From the NCBI RefSeq assembly GCF_016925495.1, contig NZ_CP070491.1, positions 3,918,001 to 3,982,000 on the forward strand: a DNA stretch of 64,000 bases, given 5' to 3'. Below are positions 27,548-35,755 of the stretch, piece after piece. Each line of letters starts with the position of its first letter. The stretch's first letter is position 1. Under the pieces are notes generated by a model. The model worked only from the letters and a program-made list of their open reading frames with translations, did no database searches and had not been told where the DNA came from. Source of the stretch: Methylococcus sp. EFPC2 (GTDB lineage Bacteria > Pseudomonadota > Gammaproteobacteria > Methylococcales > Methylococcaceae). Both the position numbers and the translations under genes were made by a program.

Positions 27548-29830
27548 ATGAAAACGCCATTTGCCTTAATACATCCTGCGGCCAGCGGCAGGCGTTTTAT
27601 GTGGGGCCTTTTCCTGGGGAATATAATATGGCAAAGCGCACAGGCGGACGCCGGTGACGGAGTTCAAGAAATAAGCCTTGGTTGGCACTCTATAACGCCG
27701 GCTCGGGCCGGCGCCTATCAGCCGGCCGGAGACGACGATTTGCTTCGGGAACTCCGCGGATATAACTATGTCATGAAAATTGGCCGCAACCATGACATCG
27801 AATCAGTATACGTTTCTGGAAAAAACGGGTCCGGCAAGGGGCTTAACCCCTTATTTTCGCCATTGATGGCGGGTGCCGCGTCTGGTCTTGACGCTCAAAC
27901 GGTCCAAGCTACGTGGCCGTCGCTAAATATCAAGGGGAAAGTCCGGGGAAAGCAAGCTGTTCGGATTTTGGGTGGTTTGTTGCCCCGAATCGCTGCGGTT
28001 CATGGCATGGCGCCCGAACGATTTAGGAATATATTGGAGACCGACGTCACGGCATGGCTTGACGCCAGCGGCCGATTATTCTTTGCGGAAACGCCTCCCG
28101 CTATCAGTTATGCGTCGAGCGAGCAGGCCGGACCGTTTCCTGTTGATAATCCCGTTGTATTCGATTTATCGAAGACTTTTCATTTACATAGCCGACCCGG
28201 CTCGAAAAAGCTCGTTTACCTGGATTTTACAGGCCATTTGGTTATTGGAACCGCTTGGAACACCGCTTATGGAAAAGCGGCAATCGACGCACCTCCGTTC
28301 GACTTGAACGGCGATCCGACCGTATTCGACGAAAAGGAGCAGGAATGGATACAGCGCGTCTGGCAGCGAGTGGCGGAAGACTATTCGTCTTTCGATGTCG
28401 ACATCACCACCGAAGAACCGGCGGAGGCCAATCTGCTGCGAGTAGATGCGGAAGATCAGGCTTATGGTACGCGCGCATTGATCACGAAAGATGTCTTAAA
28501 TTGTGTATGTGGTGGCGTATCCTTCCTGGGTGTCTTCGATCTGCTAAATCCCAAATATAAGCCATCCTGGATTTTTTACGACCGACTGGGTACCGGTAAC
28601 GAAAAGTTCGTGGCCGATTCGGTTTCCCATGAAATCGGACATAGTCTCGGTCTATCCCATGACGGCACGTCGACTTCCCAGTACTACCGAGGACACGGGG
28701 GCGGTGCGACGGGATGGGCTTCTATCATGGGCGTCGGATATTTCAAGAACCTCGTACAATGGAGTCGTGGAGAGTATCCGGATGCCAATAATAAAGAAGA
28801 TGACATCAGTATAATTCAGAGCCACGGTGCGAAATTACGACCTGATGATATCGGAGATACTGTGGAAAAAGCCAGCCTTCTAACGGGGCAGGCTGATAGT
28901 GCCGGGCAGGTCGCGGTGGAGCAAGCCGGAGTAATCGAACGGCGTGGCGACGTCGATTATTTTGTGTTTGCGTCATCGGCAGGATCGGTTGAGCTTCACA
29001 TCTCTCCTGCGCGTCACGGTCCCAACCTGGATATACTGGCTGAACTCTATAATTCATCGGGGGAGCTTTTGGTGTCCTCAAACCCAGCAGGATCCCTCGA
29101 TGCGCACATTTCGGAATTATTACCATCGGGAACCTACTATCTTAAAGTAACGGGTGTCGGCAAGCAGGCGAGCGGATCTGACCCGGGCTATCCGTATTAC
29201 GGAAGTATCGGGCAATATAGACTCGGCGGAAGCTACATTCGTTACACCGAAGTTCCACCGGTCGCGCGGGCTACGGGCAATCCACAAGCGGGAGTGGCCC
29301 CTCTAGCCGTCAGTTTTTCGAGTGATGGTTCTGTGGATGCCCCAGATATAGTGAGTTATTTCTGGGATTTCGGTGATGGAACAATGGCGTCGGATATCCG
29401 TAATCCGGTTCATACCTATAAAAACGCAGGCACCTATGAGGCTAACCTTAAAGTAACTGGCAAATCCGGTCTTACGGGAACGAAATCGGTAAAGATCAAT
29501 GTTGTGGCCGGAGATCCGGCAATGACTCTGCAAATTGGCCAATTAGCGCTAAGCCCTTTAGGAAGCGCCGACAGGGTTTGGGTCATCGTAGGCGTAGTTA
29601 ATGGAAATAGGCAAATTATCAGCAACGCGACAGTCAAGGGAAAATGGAGTGGCATAGTCGAAGGAGAAGGCTCCGTAGTAACCAATGCATCGGGGCTTGC
29701 GGCGATTTTGTCGCCGCCCTTGGGTGAGGGTGGGGGAACTCTCACGTTCACGGTCGTTGATGTTAGTCGCGACGATTATACCTATGTTCCGGGAAACGAC
29801 CTGGCAACGCAAGTAAGTATATCGAAATAA
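27548..29830 (+). CDS. Secreted metzincin-type zinc protease with PPC and PKD domains
   Basis: A 760-aa protein. After an N-terminal export segment (MWGLFLGNIIWQSAQA) and a propeptide-like region of about 170 residues, the catalytic domain carries HEIGHSLGLSHDG (residues 361-373), the full HExxHxxGxxHD metzincin zinc site, with a Met-turn candidate at residue 394 (SIMG). A beta-sandwich resembling bacterial pre-peptidase C-terminal domains (about 430-560, VDYFVFASSAG ... LPSGTYYLKVTG) and a PKD domain (about 570-653, WDFGDGT and HTYKNAGTYEA) follow. The last 100 residues form another Ig-like beta domain. Such enzymes are exported and degrade extracellular protein. It follows the two secreted paralogs on the same strand. 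Confidence 0.85.
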   Translation: MKTPFALIHPAASGRRFMWGLFLGNIIWQSAQADAGDGVQEISLGWHSITPARAGAYQPAGDDDLLRELRGYNYVMKIGRNHDIESVYVSGKNGSGKGLNPLFSPLMAGAASGLDAQTVQATWPSLNIKGKVRGKQAVRILGGLLPRIAAVHGMAPERFRNILETDVTAWLDASGRLFFAETPPAISYASSEQAGPFPVDNPVVFDLSKTFHLHSRPGSKKLVYLDFTGHLVIGTAWNTAYGKAAIDAPPFDLNGDPTVFDEKEQEWIQRVWQRVAEDYSSFDVDITTEEPAEANLLRVDAEDQAYGTRALITKDVLNCVCGGVSFLGVFDLLNPKYKPSWIFYDRLGTGNEKFVADSVSHEIGHSLGLSHDGTSTSQYYRGHGGGATGWASIMGVGYFKNLVQWSRGEYPDANNKEDDISIIQSHGAKLRPDDIGDTVEKASLLTGQADSAGQVAVEQAGVIERRGDVDYFVFASSAGSVELHISPARHGPNLDILAELYNSSGELLVSSNPAGSLDAHISELLPSGTYYLKVTGVGKQASGSDPGYPYYGSIGQYRLGGSYIRYTEVPPVARATGNPQAGVAPLAVSFSSDGSVDAPDIVSYFWDFGDGTMASDIRNPVHTYKNAGTYEANLKVTGKSGLTGTKSVKINVVAGDPAMTLQIGQLALSPLGSADRVWVIVGVVNGNRQIISNATVKGKWSGIVEGEGSVVTNASGLAAILSPPLGEGGGTLTFTVVDVSRDDYTYVPGNDLATQVSISK

Positions 29831-30274
29831 TGCGTCGAATGTCCTGCGGGGCATGGGAGTTTGTTTAAAAACCGCGCAGGATATGAAATCCGCGTGACGT
29901 GGCGCTGGTTATTGATTGTTTTGACGTTTTCAGGATCGTTGGAGTCCGATGGTCATGCATGTTTGACGCGGTGCTCTATAGTTTTCTCGATTCCCGGTCC
30001 GCGTGCTAGTCCTGCGGTCCATACCCACCTATTTTCAGTGCCATTTCCGGCCGCTATTTTCCATACAAAAACGCGCTCATCGACGGCATAGATGCTCCAG
30101 CGGTGTGTATGCTATTCAATGGCCGGATCGAAGGCGTCGTTTTTCCTGGTCAAAATCAGTAACAATCCCTCTCGCGTCCCCTACTTCTTTAGGCGCTGGC
30201 TTTGTGTGGTCGGCGGTCTTTGATTCATTCTTCGTGTCCAATCGGCTGTCAACACATTGATAGGCCGATCCGGG

Positions 30275-30292
30275 GTGTCAGCTTTTTTTACA
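30275..30292 (+). repeat. T-rich motif, copy 1
   Basis: GTGTCAGCTTTTTTTACA. It agrees at 16 of 18 positions with copy 2 at 30498-30515 in the same orientation. The 3' end overlaps a small palindrome TTACA-TTG-TGTAA. Only these two copies were noticed in the window. Confidence 0.55.
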
Positions 30293-30497
30293 TTGTGTAA
30301 CGGCTCGTTGTGAGCGTTCAGGCTGGCTTTTAAAAAACGCAGCCATTAATAATAAGAGTTGGGTAATATTATAGTATTAGAGGGTTATTTAATATTGATT
30401 TGTCTATCGGTGTATGGTGTAAGTAATTGCATTGACGGCGCATCATTTCATAATAATCAACAAAGGGGCTCTTAACGAACCAATGTGAGAAATTCGT

Positions 30498-30515
30498 GTG
30501 TCGGTTTTTTTTACA
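30498..30515 (+). repeat. T-rich motif, copy 2
   Basis: GTGTCGGTTTTTTTTACA, 223 bp downstream of copy 1 and in the same orientation. The shared core is GTGTC-R-G-Y-T7-ACA. It could be a regulator site in the leader of the activator gene. Confidence 0.55.
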
Positions 30516-30621
30516 GGCGCCATGGGAAAAACTGGGTCGAAATTTCAATGTATTGAATTTTCTGAAAAAAAAATTCTTACATCGATGGGCACGTTCATTG
30601 CTCTTGGTATTCCTGCTTGCT

Positions 30622-30637
30622 TGGTTGTTCGCTTGCG
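30622..30637 (+). promoter_or_regulatory. Sigma-54-like -24/-12 element
   Basis: TGGTTGTTCGCTTGCG has GG and GC exactly ten bases apart and a good -12 half (TTGC), but the -24 half (TGGTTG) departs from TGGCAC. It lies about 350 bp before a sigma-54 activator gene, which fits autoregulation but leaves a long leader. Confidence 0.35.
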
Positions 30638-30985
30638 GATCGCATGACGGATTTATGTGAAAAGTAGCGATGCCGTTGAAACATCATGACGGTGTTCTTT
30701 TGTTTTTTCCGCAAAGGCCGGTAGTTTGCCAAGGCGGGCGGATAGAGTCGTTTCCATTTCAAAATCAAGTTATGTGACCGTCGGCTCTTTATTTCGGCAA
30801 ACTTGAGTTGTGCCGAAAAAGCCGGAATATTCCGAGGTTACTCGTTCATTTTTTGGAGCCGTGTTTCGGCGGTAGGTTGTTTCTTTTCCTAGGAAGCGGT
30901 TTGTAAGCTGCTGCGCATGAGTGTTCGCGGTTTGCATAAATGGAATGGAGGATACTAATTGGGTTTGTGAGGAGGGGGCTGTGAG

Positions 30986-32518
30986 ATGATGGCGCTAAAG
31001 CAAGCAAGTTCAAGCGATTTATTAGTTGAGTGCCAAAGTAGTATAAAGTCCGGCGCTAAGGTTCCTGTTGAGGTATTGGCTGCGGAAAAGTGTGAAGTAC
31101 CGAAAAAAAGGGCGCTCATCTATCTTCATTCCGCGTTAGTAGATTGCTCTTTCCTACGTCAGGAGCTTGATTCACAAGGATGGCTTGGGACGTGCTGCGA
31201 AACTATTCTTGAAGCGGGCGAAGCTATGCAGGAGCAGAATTTCTCTGTCGGCTTGCTCGATATAGAAATTCTCCTCGATAGCGAGGTTAGGGCGCAGTGG
31301 GAACTGCTTCGAGGTCGTTTCCCCTACTGCGAATGGATTGCTTCAGTGGCACCGGCGGCGGTGACGGATCCGAGCATTCGTCATCTGATAGTGGAGTATT
31401 TCTATGATTTCCAAACCCGCCCCATCGATTCGTCCATTTTGGCAAATACGCTCGGGCATGCTTCGGGTATGGCATTTCTTCGTCAGACCGCCGCCGAGAA
31501 CGGTTATGGATGCAACAAGGTGGACGGGATTATCGGCAGTAGTCCCGTGATGCAAAAGCTGTTCAAGGACTTATACAAAATCAAGGCGGTGGAAGCCCCC
31601 ATTCTTATCGGTGGGGAAAGCGGAACAGGGAAGGAGCTCGTGGCGCAGTCGATACATCGGCAATCGCGCCGCAAAGCGGGTAATTTCGTCGCAGTTAATT
31701 GCGGAGCGATACCTGCCAATCTCATACAGTCGGAATTGTTCGGCTATGAAAAGGGCGCCTTTACTGGAGCGTTCAAATGTAGGATAGGGAAGATAGAGCA
31801 GGCGAGCGGCGGCACGATATTCCTGGATGAGATCGGCGATTTGCCCTTGGAGGCGCAGATTAATCTTCTGCGTTTTCTGCAGGAAAAAACCATAGAAAGA
31901 GTGGGAGGCAGTAAATCCATCACTTGCGACGTCAGGGTGATCGCCGCGACCCATGTGGATCTGGAAAAGGCGGTTTCGGAAGGCCGATTCAGGGAAGACC
32001 TCTACCACCGCTTGAATGTCATTCATATTTCGGTGCCGGCTTTGCGAGAGCGGGGTGAGGATATAGAAGGGCTCGCACGCGCTTTTTTCGAGCGGTATGC
32101 GGATGAGAGAAGTGCGCGCGTACGCGGATTTTCGCGCGAGGCTATAGACGCCTTATATCGGCACCATTGGCCGGGGAACGTTAGGGAACTGATCAACCGG
32201 GTCAGGCAGGCGCTGGTCATGTCGGAAAACGCTCTGATCAGTGCTGAGGATTTGCGTCTTGAGAAGTGCAGCGCGTATGGCAATGGCTGCCCTTCGGAAC
32301 TTGCCGCCGCGAAGGCTACAGCGGAAAAGCAGGCGATTGTGGAAATGCTCGGTGGAAAATCGAAGTCGATGTCTCAGGCCGCGCGTAACTTGGGTATTTC
32401 GAGAGCGACGCTGTACAGACTATTGGACAAGTATGAAATTCGAGTGCCCGAAACACTGGTGAAGCACGGCGGGTCTTCGGCTGCCGTCAAAATCGATGCC
32501 GGGCAAGACAGGACATGA
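30986..32518 (+). CDS. Sigma-54-dependent transcriptional activator, VpsR-like
   Basis: A 510-aa enhancer-binding protein. The N-terminal 170 residues look like a degenerate receiver domain (strand-helix pattern with ALIYLHSALVDCSFL and VGLLDIEIL), lacking the usual acidic pocket and thus probably not a normal phosphoacceptor, as in VpsR. The AAA+ domain has Walker A GGESGTGKE (about 209), the sigma-54 contact loop GAFTGA (257-262), Walker B GGTIFLDEIGDL and the arginine-rich sensor FREDLYHRLNV. A Fis-type HTH ends the protein (MSQAARNLGISRATLYRLLDKY). VpsR relatives control exopolysaccharide genes, in keeping with a PEP-CTERM-type protein nearby. AGGAGGGGG precedes the ATG pair at 30986/30989. 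Confidence 0.85.
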   Translation: MMALKQASSSDLLVECQSSIKSGAKVPVEVLAAEKCEVPKKRALIYLHSALVDCSFLRQELDSQGWLGTCCETILEAGEAMQEQNFSVGLLDIEILLDSEVRAQWELLRGRFPYCEWIASVAPAAVTDPSIRHLIVEYFYDFQTRPIDSSILANTLGHASGMAFLRQTAAENGYGCNKVDGIIGSSPVMQKLFKDLYKIKAVEAPILIGGESGTGKELVAQSIHRQSRRKAGNFVAVNCGAIPANLIQSELFGYEKGAFTGAFKCRIGKIEQASGGTIFLDEIGDLPLEAQINLLRFLQEKTIERVGGSKSITCDVRVIAATHVDLEKAVSEGRFREDLYHRLNVIHISVPALRERGEDIEGLARAFFERYADERSARVRGFSREAIDALYRHHWPGNVRELINRVRQALVMSENALISAEDLRLEKCSAYGNGCPSELAAAKATAEKQAIVEMLGGKSKSMSQAARNLGISRATLYRLLDKYEIRVPETLVKHGGSSAAVKIDAGQDRT

Positions 32519-33162
32519 ACGGCGACCGTCGGCGACGTGCGCCGGGCGTCATCCGCCGGCATGGAACCGAGGCGCTGAAGGAACACATGGGTGCGGTGGC
32601 GGTTGTATGGATGCTGCTTTGCAATGTCACGGTGGCAATGCCCGCCGCGCGGGAGTCTGGAGAACTCCATGCGGAAGCGAAGCTGATGGCCGATGCCGGG
32701 GGCGGATTGTGGCCAGCAGGCCCTGCCGTAGGGGGCTGCGAATACGCTTACGAAGTGGGAATGGGCGATCTGCCACGGAATATCCTGAATAGTCCCAATA
32801 TAGAGTTTCTGCACGCCCGGGATACCCCGGCAATGGGTCAGTCGAAAAGCGCCGATGCGCCACCTTTCGAAGCGGTGTCATCGCCGGCATTTTTCCACTA
32901 CGCCGCCGGGTCGCACGAAGCGGCTTCGATGTCCTGTTCGGGTGCTGGCGCTTCTCCTCTGGCGGAACGCTCCGGGGTGTCGGGTGGCCTCGGCACGGCG
33001 CTGTCCCTTGAGGCCCTGTCTTTTGGGTGGCCGGATGCGACGGAAGGGAAAGCAGGACGGTTCGCCGGCACGTCCATTTCGTCTCAGTTGAGCCGGATTT
33101 TTTTCTTCGCGCTGCTGGCGGTTCTGGGGATCGAGTCTCTGCGGATCAAGCGAAATCGCTGA
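32515..33162 (+). CDS. Hypothetical exported protein with C-terminal membrane anchor
   Basis: Up to 215 aa from ATG 32515, which overlaps the activator's stop (ATGA); ATG 32587, preceded by AAGGA, would give a shorter product that begins with a signal-like helix (MGAVAVVWMLLCNVTVAM). The middle is low-complexity, rich in Ala, Gly and Ser. The C-terminus has one hydrophobic helix (IFFFALLAVLGIESL) followed by the basic RIKRNR, an arrangement like a sorting tail but without a recognisable PEP or VPxPA motif. No known domain. Coupling to the activator gene suggests a shared role. The 3' end overlaps the converging gene at 33146 by 17 bp. Confidence 0.55.
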   Translation: MNGDRRRRAPGVIRRHGTEALKEHMGAVAVVWMLLCNVTVAMPAARESGELHAEAKLMADAGGGLWPAGPAVGGCEYAYEVGMGDLPRNILNSPNIEFLHARDTPAMGQSKSADAPPFEAVSSPAFFHYAAGSHEAASMSCSGAGASPLAERSGVSGGLGTALSLEALSFGWPDATEGKAGRFAGTSISSQLSRIFFFALLAVLGIESLRIKRNR

Positions 33163-34897
33163 GCCGACCCGGGTCCAGGTTCGGTTCGAGCGGCGCCGTC
33201 TCCTCCGCAACAATCTCGCTCAGGTGCTTCTGCCGCCGGGCCAGATCGGCCTCCACGGCTTCTATCCAGCGGCGGTGCGAAAGCCCTGTCGGATCGAGGG
33301 GGCGCCCGCCCGCCACCCGGCGATGCTGCAGTGCCTGGTCGTAAGGAGGCACGGACTCTGCGCCGAAATAGTCCGGTTTTTTGCCGTGCTGAGCTCGACC
33401 GCCCGCACTGATGCTGTCGGGCGGGCGCGCTTCGTAGAGGCGGTGCGCTCTGATGGGTTCCGTCTGCTGGATCAAGCGCGCCAGTTCGAGCACGAACCAG
33501 TACGCGGGCTCGTGTGACGACTTGCCTTTCGCTCCGGTCCGATCTGCGGTCCGCGCCGCGGTGGCTGGGAATTTGCGCTGGACCGTGGGGTGGCTCCAGG
33601 CGCTGCAGGGGCCGGACAGCGTTACCCGGCTGAGCGCATGGTGATCGTCGGAGACGACCAGGCTGGCATAGGGGTTACTCCAGAGTTTGGCCGTGTGCGC
33701 ATGGACCATGTTGCCGGGATGGTATGGGACGAGTACGAACACGGTTTTGCCGCGTCGTTCGACGAAAGCGATTTTGCCCCGATCGCCGTTGCGCGGTGAG
33801 GTTCCCGGCAGGCCGGTGGCGGACACCGTTACCTGGAAGGATTCGAACTGATCCGCCAATAGCTGTTCCAGCGGCATCATCGGATTCCATGCGTCAGAAG
33901 GGGAGGGCCTTTCGTCGGACGTCCCTCCCGGACGCTTGACGAACAGATTTTGCGAGCATTGCGTGTAGGTTTCTTCCGTGCCGCCTACGAAAAACCGCAG
34001 CAAGCTTCCCGTGTCCCGCGCGGCATTGCGGTGTGCCTGTAATACCGAAGGCGGCAGGCCGTATTCTCGCTCGATTTGACTCGCTTCCAGCGGGACGACG
34101 CCGAACAGGGTGATATGCAAGCCCATGGCGTCCGGGTCCATGGGGTGGAGTGCGAGCAGGGCCAGCCTGTCGTTGTGCAACGCGGCTTCCACCGTTTCGA
34201 TCAGGGCACCGGCGGCGCCCCGACGGCGGGCGTCGACTGCCGGATAGCGGCAGGACACCGGCTCACCTTCGCTCAGGCCGCGGTAATAGTCCGGCATTGC
34301 CCCTTTTCTATTCAGCCAGCGTTGTACCGCGGTCAACTCGCCGGCCCGCTTGGGGTAGGGCAGGAAGAGCGGAACGACGACCGTCGCGGCATCGATGACT
34401 GCGATGGGCTTGGCACTGCCGGTCTGCTCCACCACCGCGGCAAAGGTGCGTCGGTGACGCTGTCGTCCATGTCCTTGCGCTTCCCCACCGCTACCGATGA
34501 TGACCTGGGTGGCCGTCATGGCGTATGCGCCCATGGCGGTGTTCAGATATTGCCGGTATTGCCTGCGGTAAAAATGATCGGCGCCGATGGCGTCGGCGGC
34601 TTCCTGGCGTTTCCGGTTTCCCGGTTTGGTCGAGCCGATCAGGTATTGGTAGACATGCTCGGCCGCAGGGCCGGGGGCATCTTTGCGGCGGAAGTAGCGC
34701 TCGGCGATGGCTTCCCGTCGGTGCGGAGCGAAAACCGAGAGCCAGCGGTAGATGCGGGTTTTCCACCTTCGCACAAGGTAGCGGTCGTCCCCGGCGGGCG
34801 TCGCCGGGCTATGAGGCGCGGGCCTTGCCGGTTCGGTGCCGGTTACTGCAGAGGAGTCATCCAGACTCGGCTTCAAGCTAGAGTCGACGCGTTTCAT
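33146..34897 (-). CDS. 583-aa protein of unknown function; C-terminal half may be a PNPOx-like split barrel
   Basis: It starts at ATG 34897 with TAGGAG eight nucleotides upstream, so the gene is well supported, but I do not recognise the whole protein. The N-terminus is disordered and Pro-rich, then Arg/Tyr-rich helices (RRWKTRIYRWLSVFAPHRREAIAERYF). No signal peptide or TM helix is clear. Around residues 375-440 the pattern GKIAFVERRGKTVFVLVPYHPGN in parts, then YASLVVSDDHHALSRVTLSG, resembles the strand order of pyridoxamine-phosphate-oxidase-like flavin/heme-binding domains (HugZ type); this is weak. It is convergent with the 32515 gene and divergent from the PAP2 operon. Confidence 0.6.
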   Translation of the reverse strand: MKRVDSSLKPSLDDSSAVTGTEPARPAPHSPATPAGDDRYLVRRWKTRIYRWLSVFAPHRREAIAERYFRRKDAPGPAAEHVYQYLIGSTKPGNRKRQEAADAIGADHFYRRQYRQYLNTAMGAYAMTATQVIIGSGGEAQGHGRQRHRRTFAAVVEQTGSAKPIAVIDAATVVVPLFLPYPKRAGELTAVQRWLNRKGAMPDYYRGLSEGEPVSCRYPAVDARRRGAAGALIETVEAALHNDRLALLALHPMDPDAMGLHITLFGVVPLEASQIEREYGLPPSVLQAHRNAARDTGSLLRFFVGGTEETYTQCSQNLFVKRPGGTSDERPSPSDAWNPMMPLEQLLADQFESFQVTVSATGLPGTSPRNGDRGKIAFVERRGKTVFVLVPYHPGNMVHAHTAKLWSNPYASLVVSDDHHALSRVTLSGPCSAWSHPTVQRKFPATAARTADRTGAKGKSSHEPAYWFVLELARLIQQTEPIRAHRLYEARPPDSISAGGRAQHGKKPDYFGAESVPPYDQALQHRRVAGGRPLDPTGLSHRRWIEAVEADLARRQKHLSEIVAEETAPLEPNLDPGRLSDFA

Positions 34898-35142
34898 CTT
34901 GGGTGCTCCTACTGATAGGAGCCGGACTGACTTCGACCGGCAGGCATTGCATGGGATTCTTTTAGTCCCTCCATGGACTCGCGTCTATACGGTCGTTTAC
35001 TGACCAACGGTGAAATATTGCCCAGCGCTTCTGGAGCCGGATTTCGCGCTCGTCGGCAGTCGGTTGAAAATCTGGGGCGGCGGGTGCTCCGACGTGCGCA
35101 CCTCGTTACGGTAACAGCATCAGGACCGCAGGCCATTCGTGC

Positions 35143-35187
35143 CTGTCATCGCTTCGTCATGTAACTTTCATCGCTTCGTCATCCGCC
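35143..35187 (+). promoter_or_regulatory. Candidate PhoB box, four 11-bp units, upstream of PAP2-GT28-dgkA
   Basis: TGTCAT (35144), CGTCAT (35155), TTTCAT (35166) and CGTCAT (35177) repeat with exact 11-bp phase on the plus strand, matching the tandem CTGTCATNNNN design of PhoB sites, enough for two PhoB dimers. The array ends 44 bp before the PAP2 ATG at 35231. It lies in the 333-bp gap to the divergent 583-aa gene; nothing else notable was seen there. Confidence 0.75.
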
Positions 35188-35230
35188 GCAACTACCGTAG
35201 GCATCGTAACGCTTGCGGTGGAGGTGTGCC

Positions 35231-35755
35231 ATGAAATTGATGCAGACGATACACGGCTACGATGTGACCCTGTTCAGCTGGGTCATGCGGCGCAAGACGC
35301 AGAAACTCCAGGTTCGCTGCGCGCGCTGGGTGTCACGGTCGGGCGATGGCTATTTGTATTTGACGCTGGCACTGCTGCTCGCGTGGGCCGGGCGGCCCGA
35401 CGACTATGCCTTGTTGGCTTGCCTCGTGTTGGGTTTTGCTTTGGAGCGCCCGCTTTATTTCGTCATCAAGAACGGATTCAAGCGGGACCGGCCACCGGCG
35501 GCGCTGAACATCAAGAGCTTTGTCACGCCTTCCGACCGATTCAGCTTTCCCTCCGGGCATACCTCGGCGGCTTTTCTGGTTGCCACCCTGCTGGGTTATT
35601 TCCATCCTGTTTTGCTGCCGCCGCTACTCGTATGGGCGGGGCTGATCGGCATGGCCCGCGTGGTCTTGGGCGTGCATTTTCCCACCGATACCCTGATCGG
35701 CGCCTTGATGGGGGCGGCCGTGGCGATGTTGAGCCTGGAGATATTGATCGCGTGA
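35231..35755 (+). CDS. PAP2 family phosphatase (phosphatidate/lipid phosphatase)
   Basis: A 174-aa integral membrane phosphatase from ATG 35231, preceded by GGAGG. All three PAP2 catalytic motifs are present: KNGFKRDRP (motif 1, K-x6-RP), FPSGHTSAAF (motif 2, PSGH) and ARVVLGVHFPTD (motif 3, R-x5-H-x3-D). Five to six hydrophobic helices surround them. Such enzymes dephosphorylate phosphatidic acid, phosphatidylglycerophosphate or undecaprenyl pyrophosphate at the outer face of the inner membrane. The stop overlaps the start of the glycosyltransferase gene (GTGA), and a four-unit PhoB-type box lies upstream. In this setting release of phosphate and diacylglycerol from lipid is the likeliest job; BacA-type undecaprenyl recycling is the alternative. 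Confidence 0.88.
   Translation: MKLMQTIHGYDVTLFSWVMRRKTQKLQVRCARWVSRSGDGYLYLTLALLLAWAGRPDDYALLACLVLGFALERPLYFVIKNGFKRDRPPAALNIKSFVTPSDRFSFPSGHTSAAFLVATLLGYFHPVLLPPLLVWAGLIGMARVVLGVHFPTDTLIGALMGAAVAMLSLEILIA

Larger units (their letters stand above)
29831..30985. other. 1.15-kb AT-rich non-coding stretch before the sigma-54 activator
   Basis: No open frame here has a credible start or recognisable product. The stretch contains two copies of an 18-bp T-rich motif (30275 and 30498), a TTACA-TTG-TGTAA palindrome next to the first copy (30288-30300), a TTCAAT-GT-ATTGAA palindrome near 30541, and a sigma-54-like element at 30622. It looks like a large regulatory region or holds an unrecognised RNA. 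Confidence 0.5.

Noticed and set aside
29861-30260. Frames of 76 and 85 codons after the metzincin
   Set aside because: No start signal, overlap each other, and translations lack domain-like composition.
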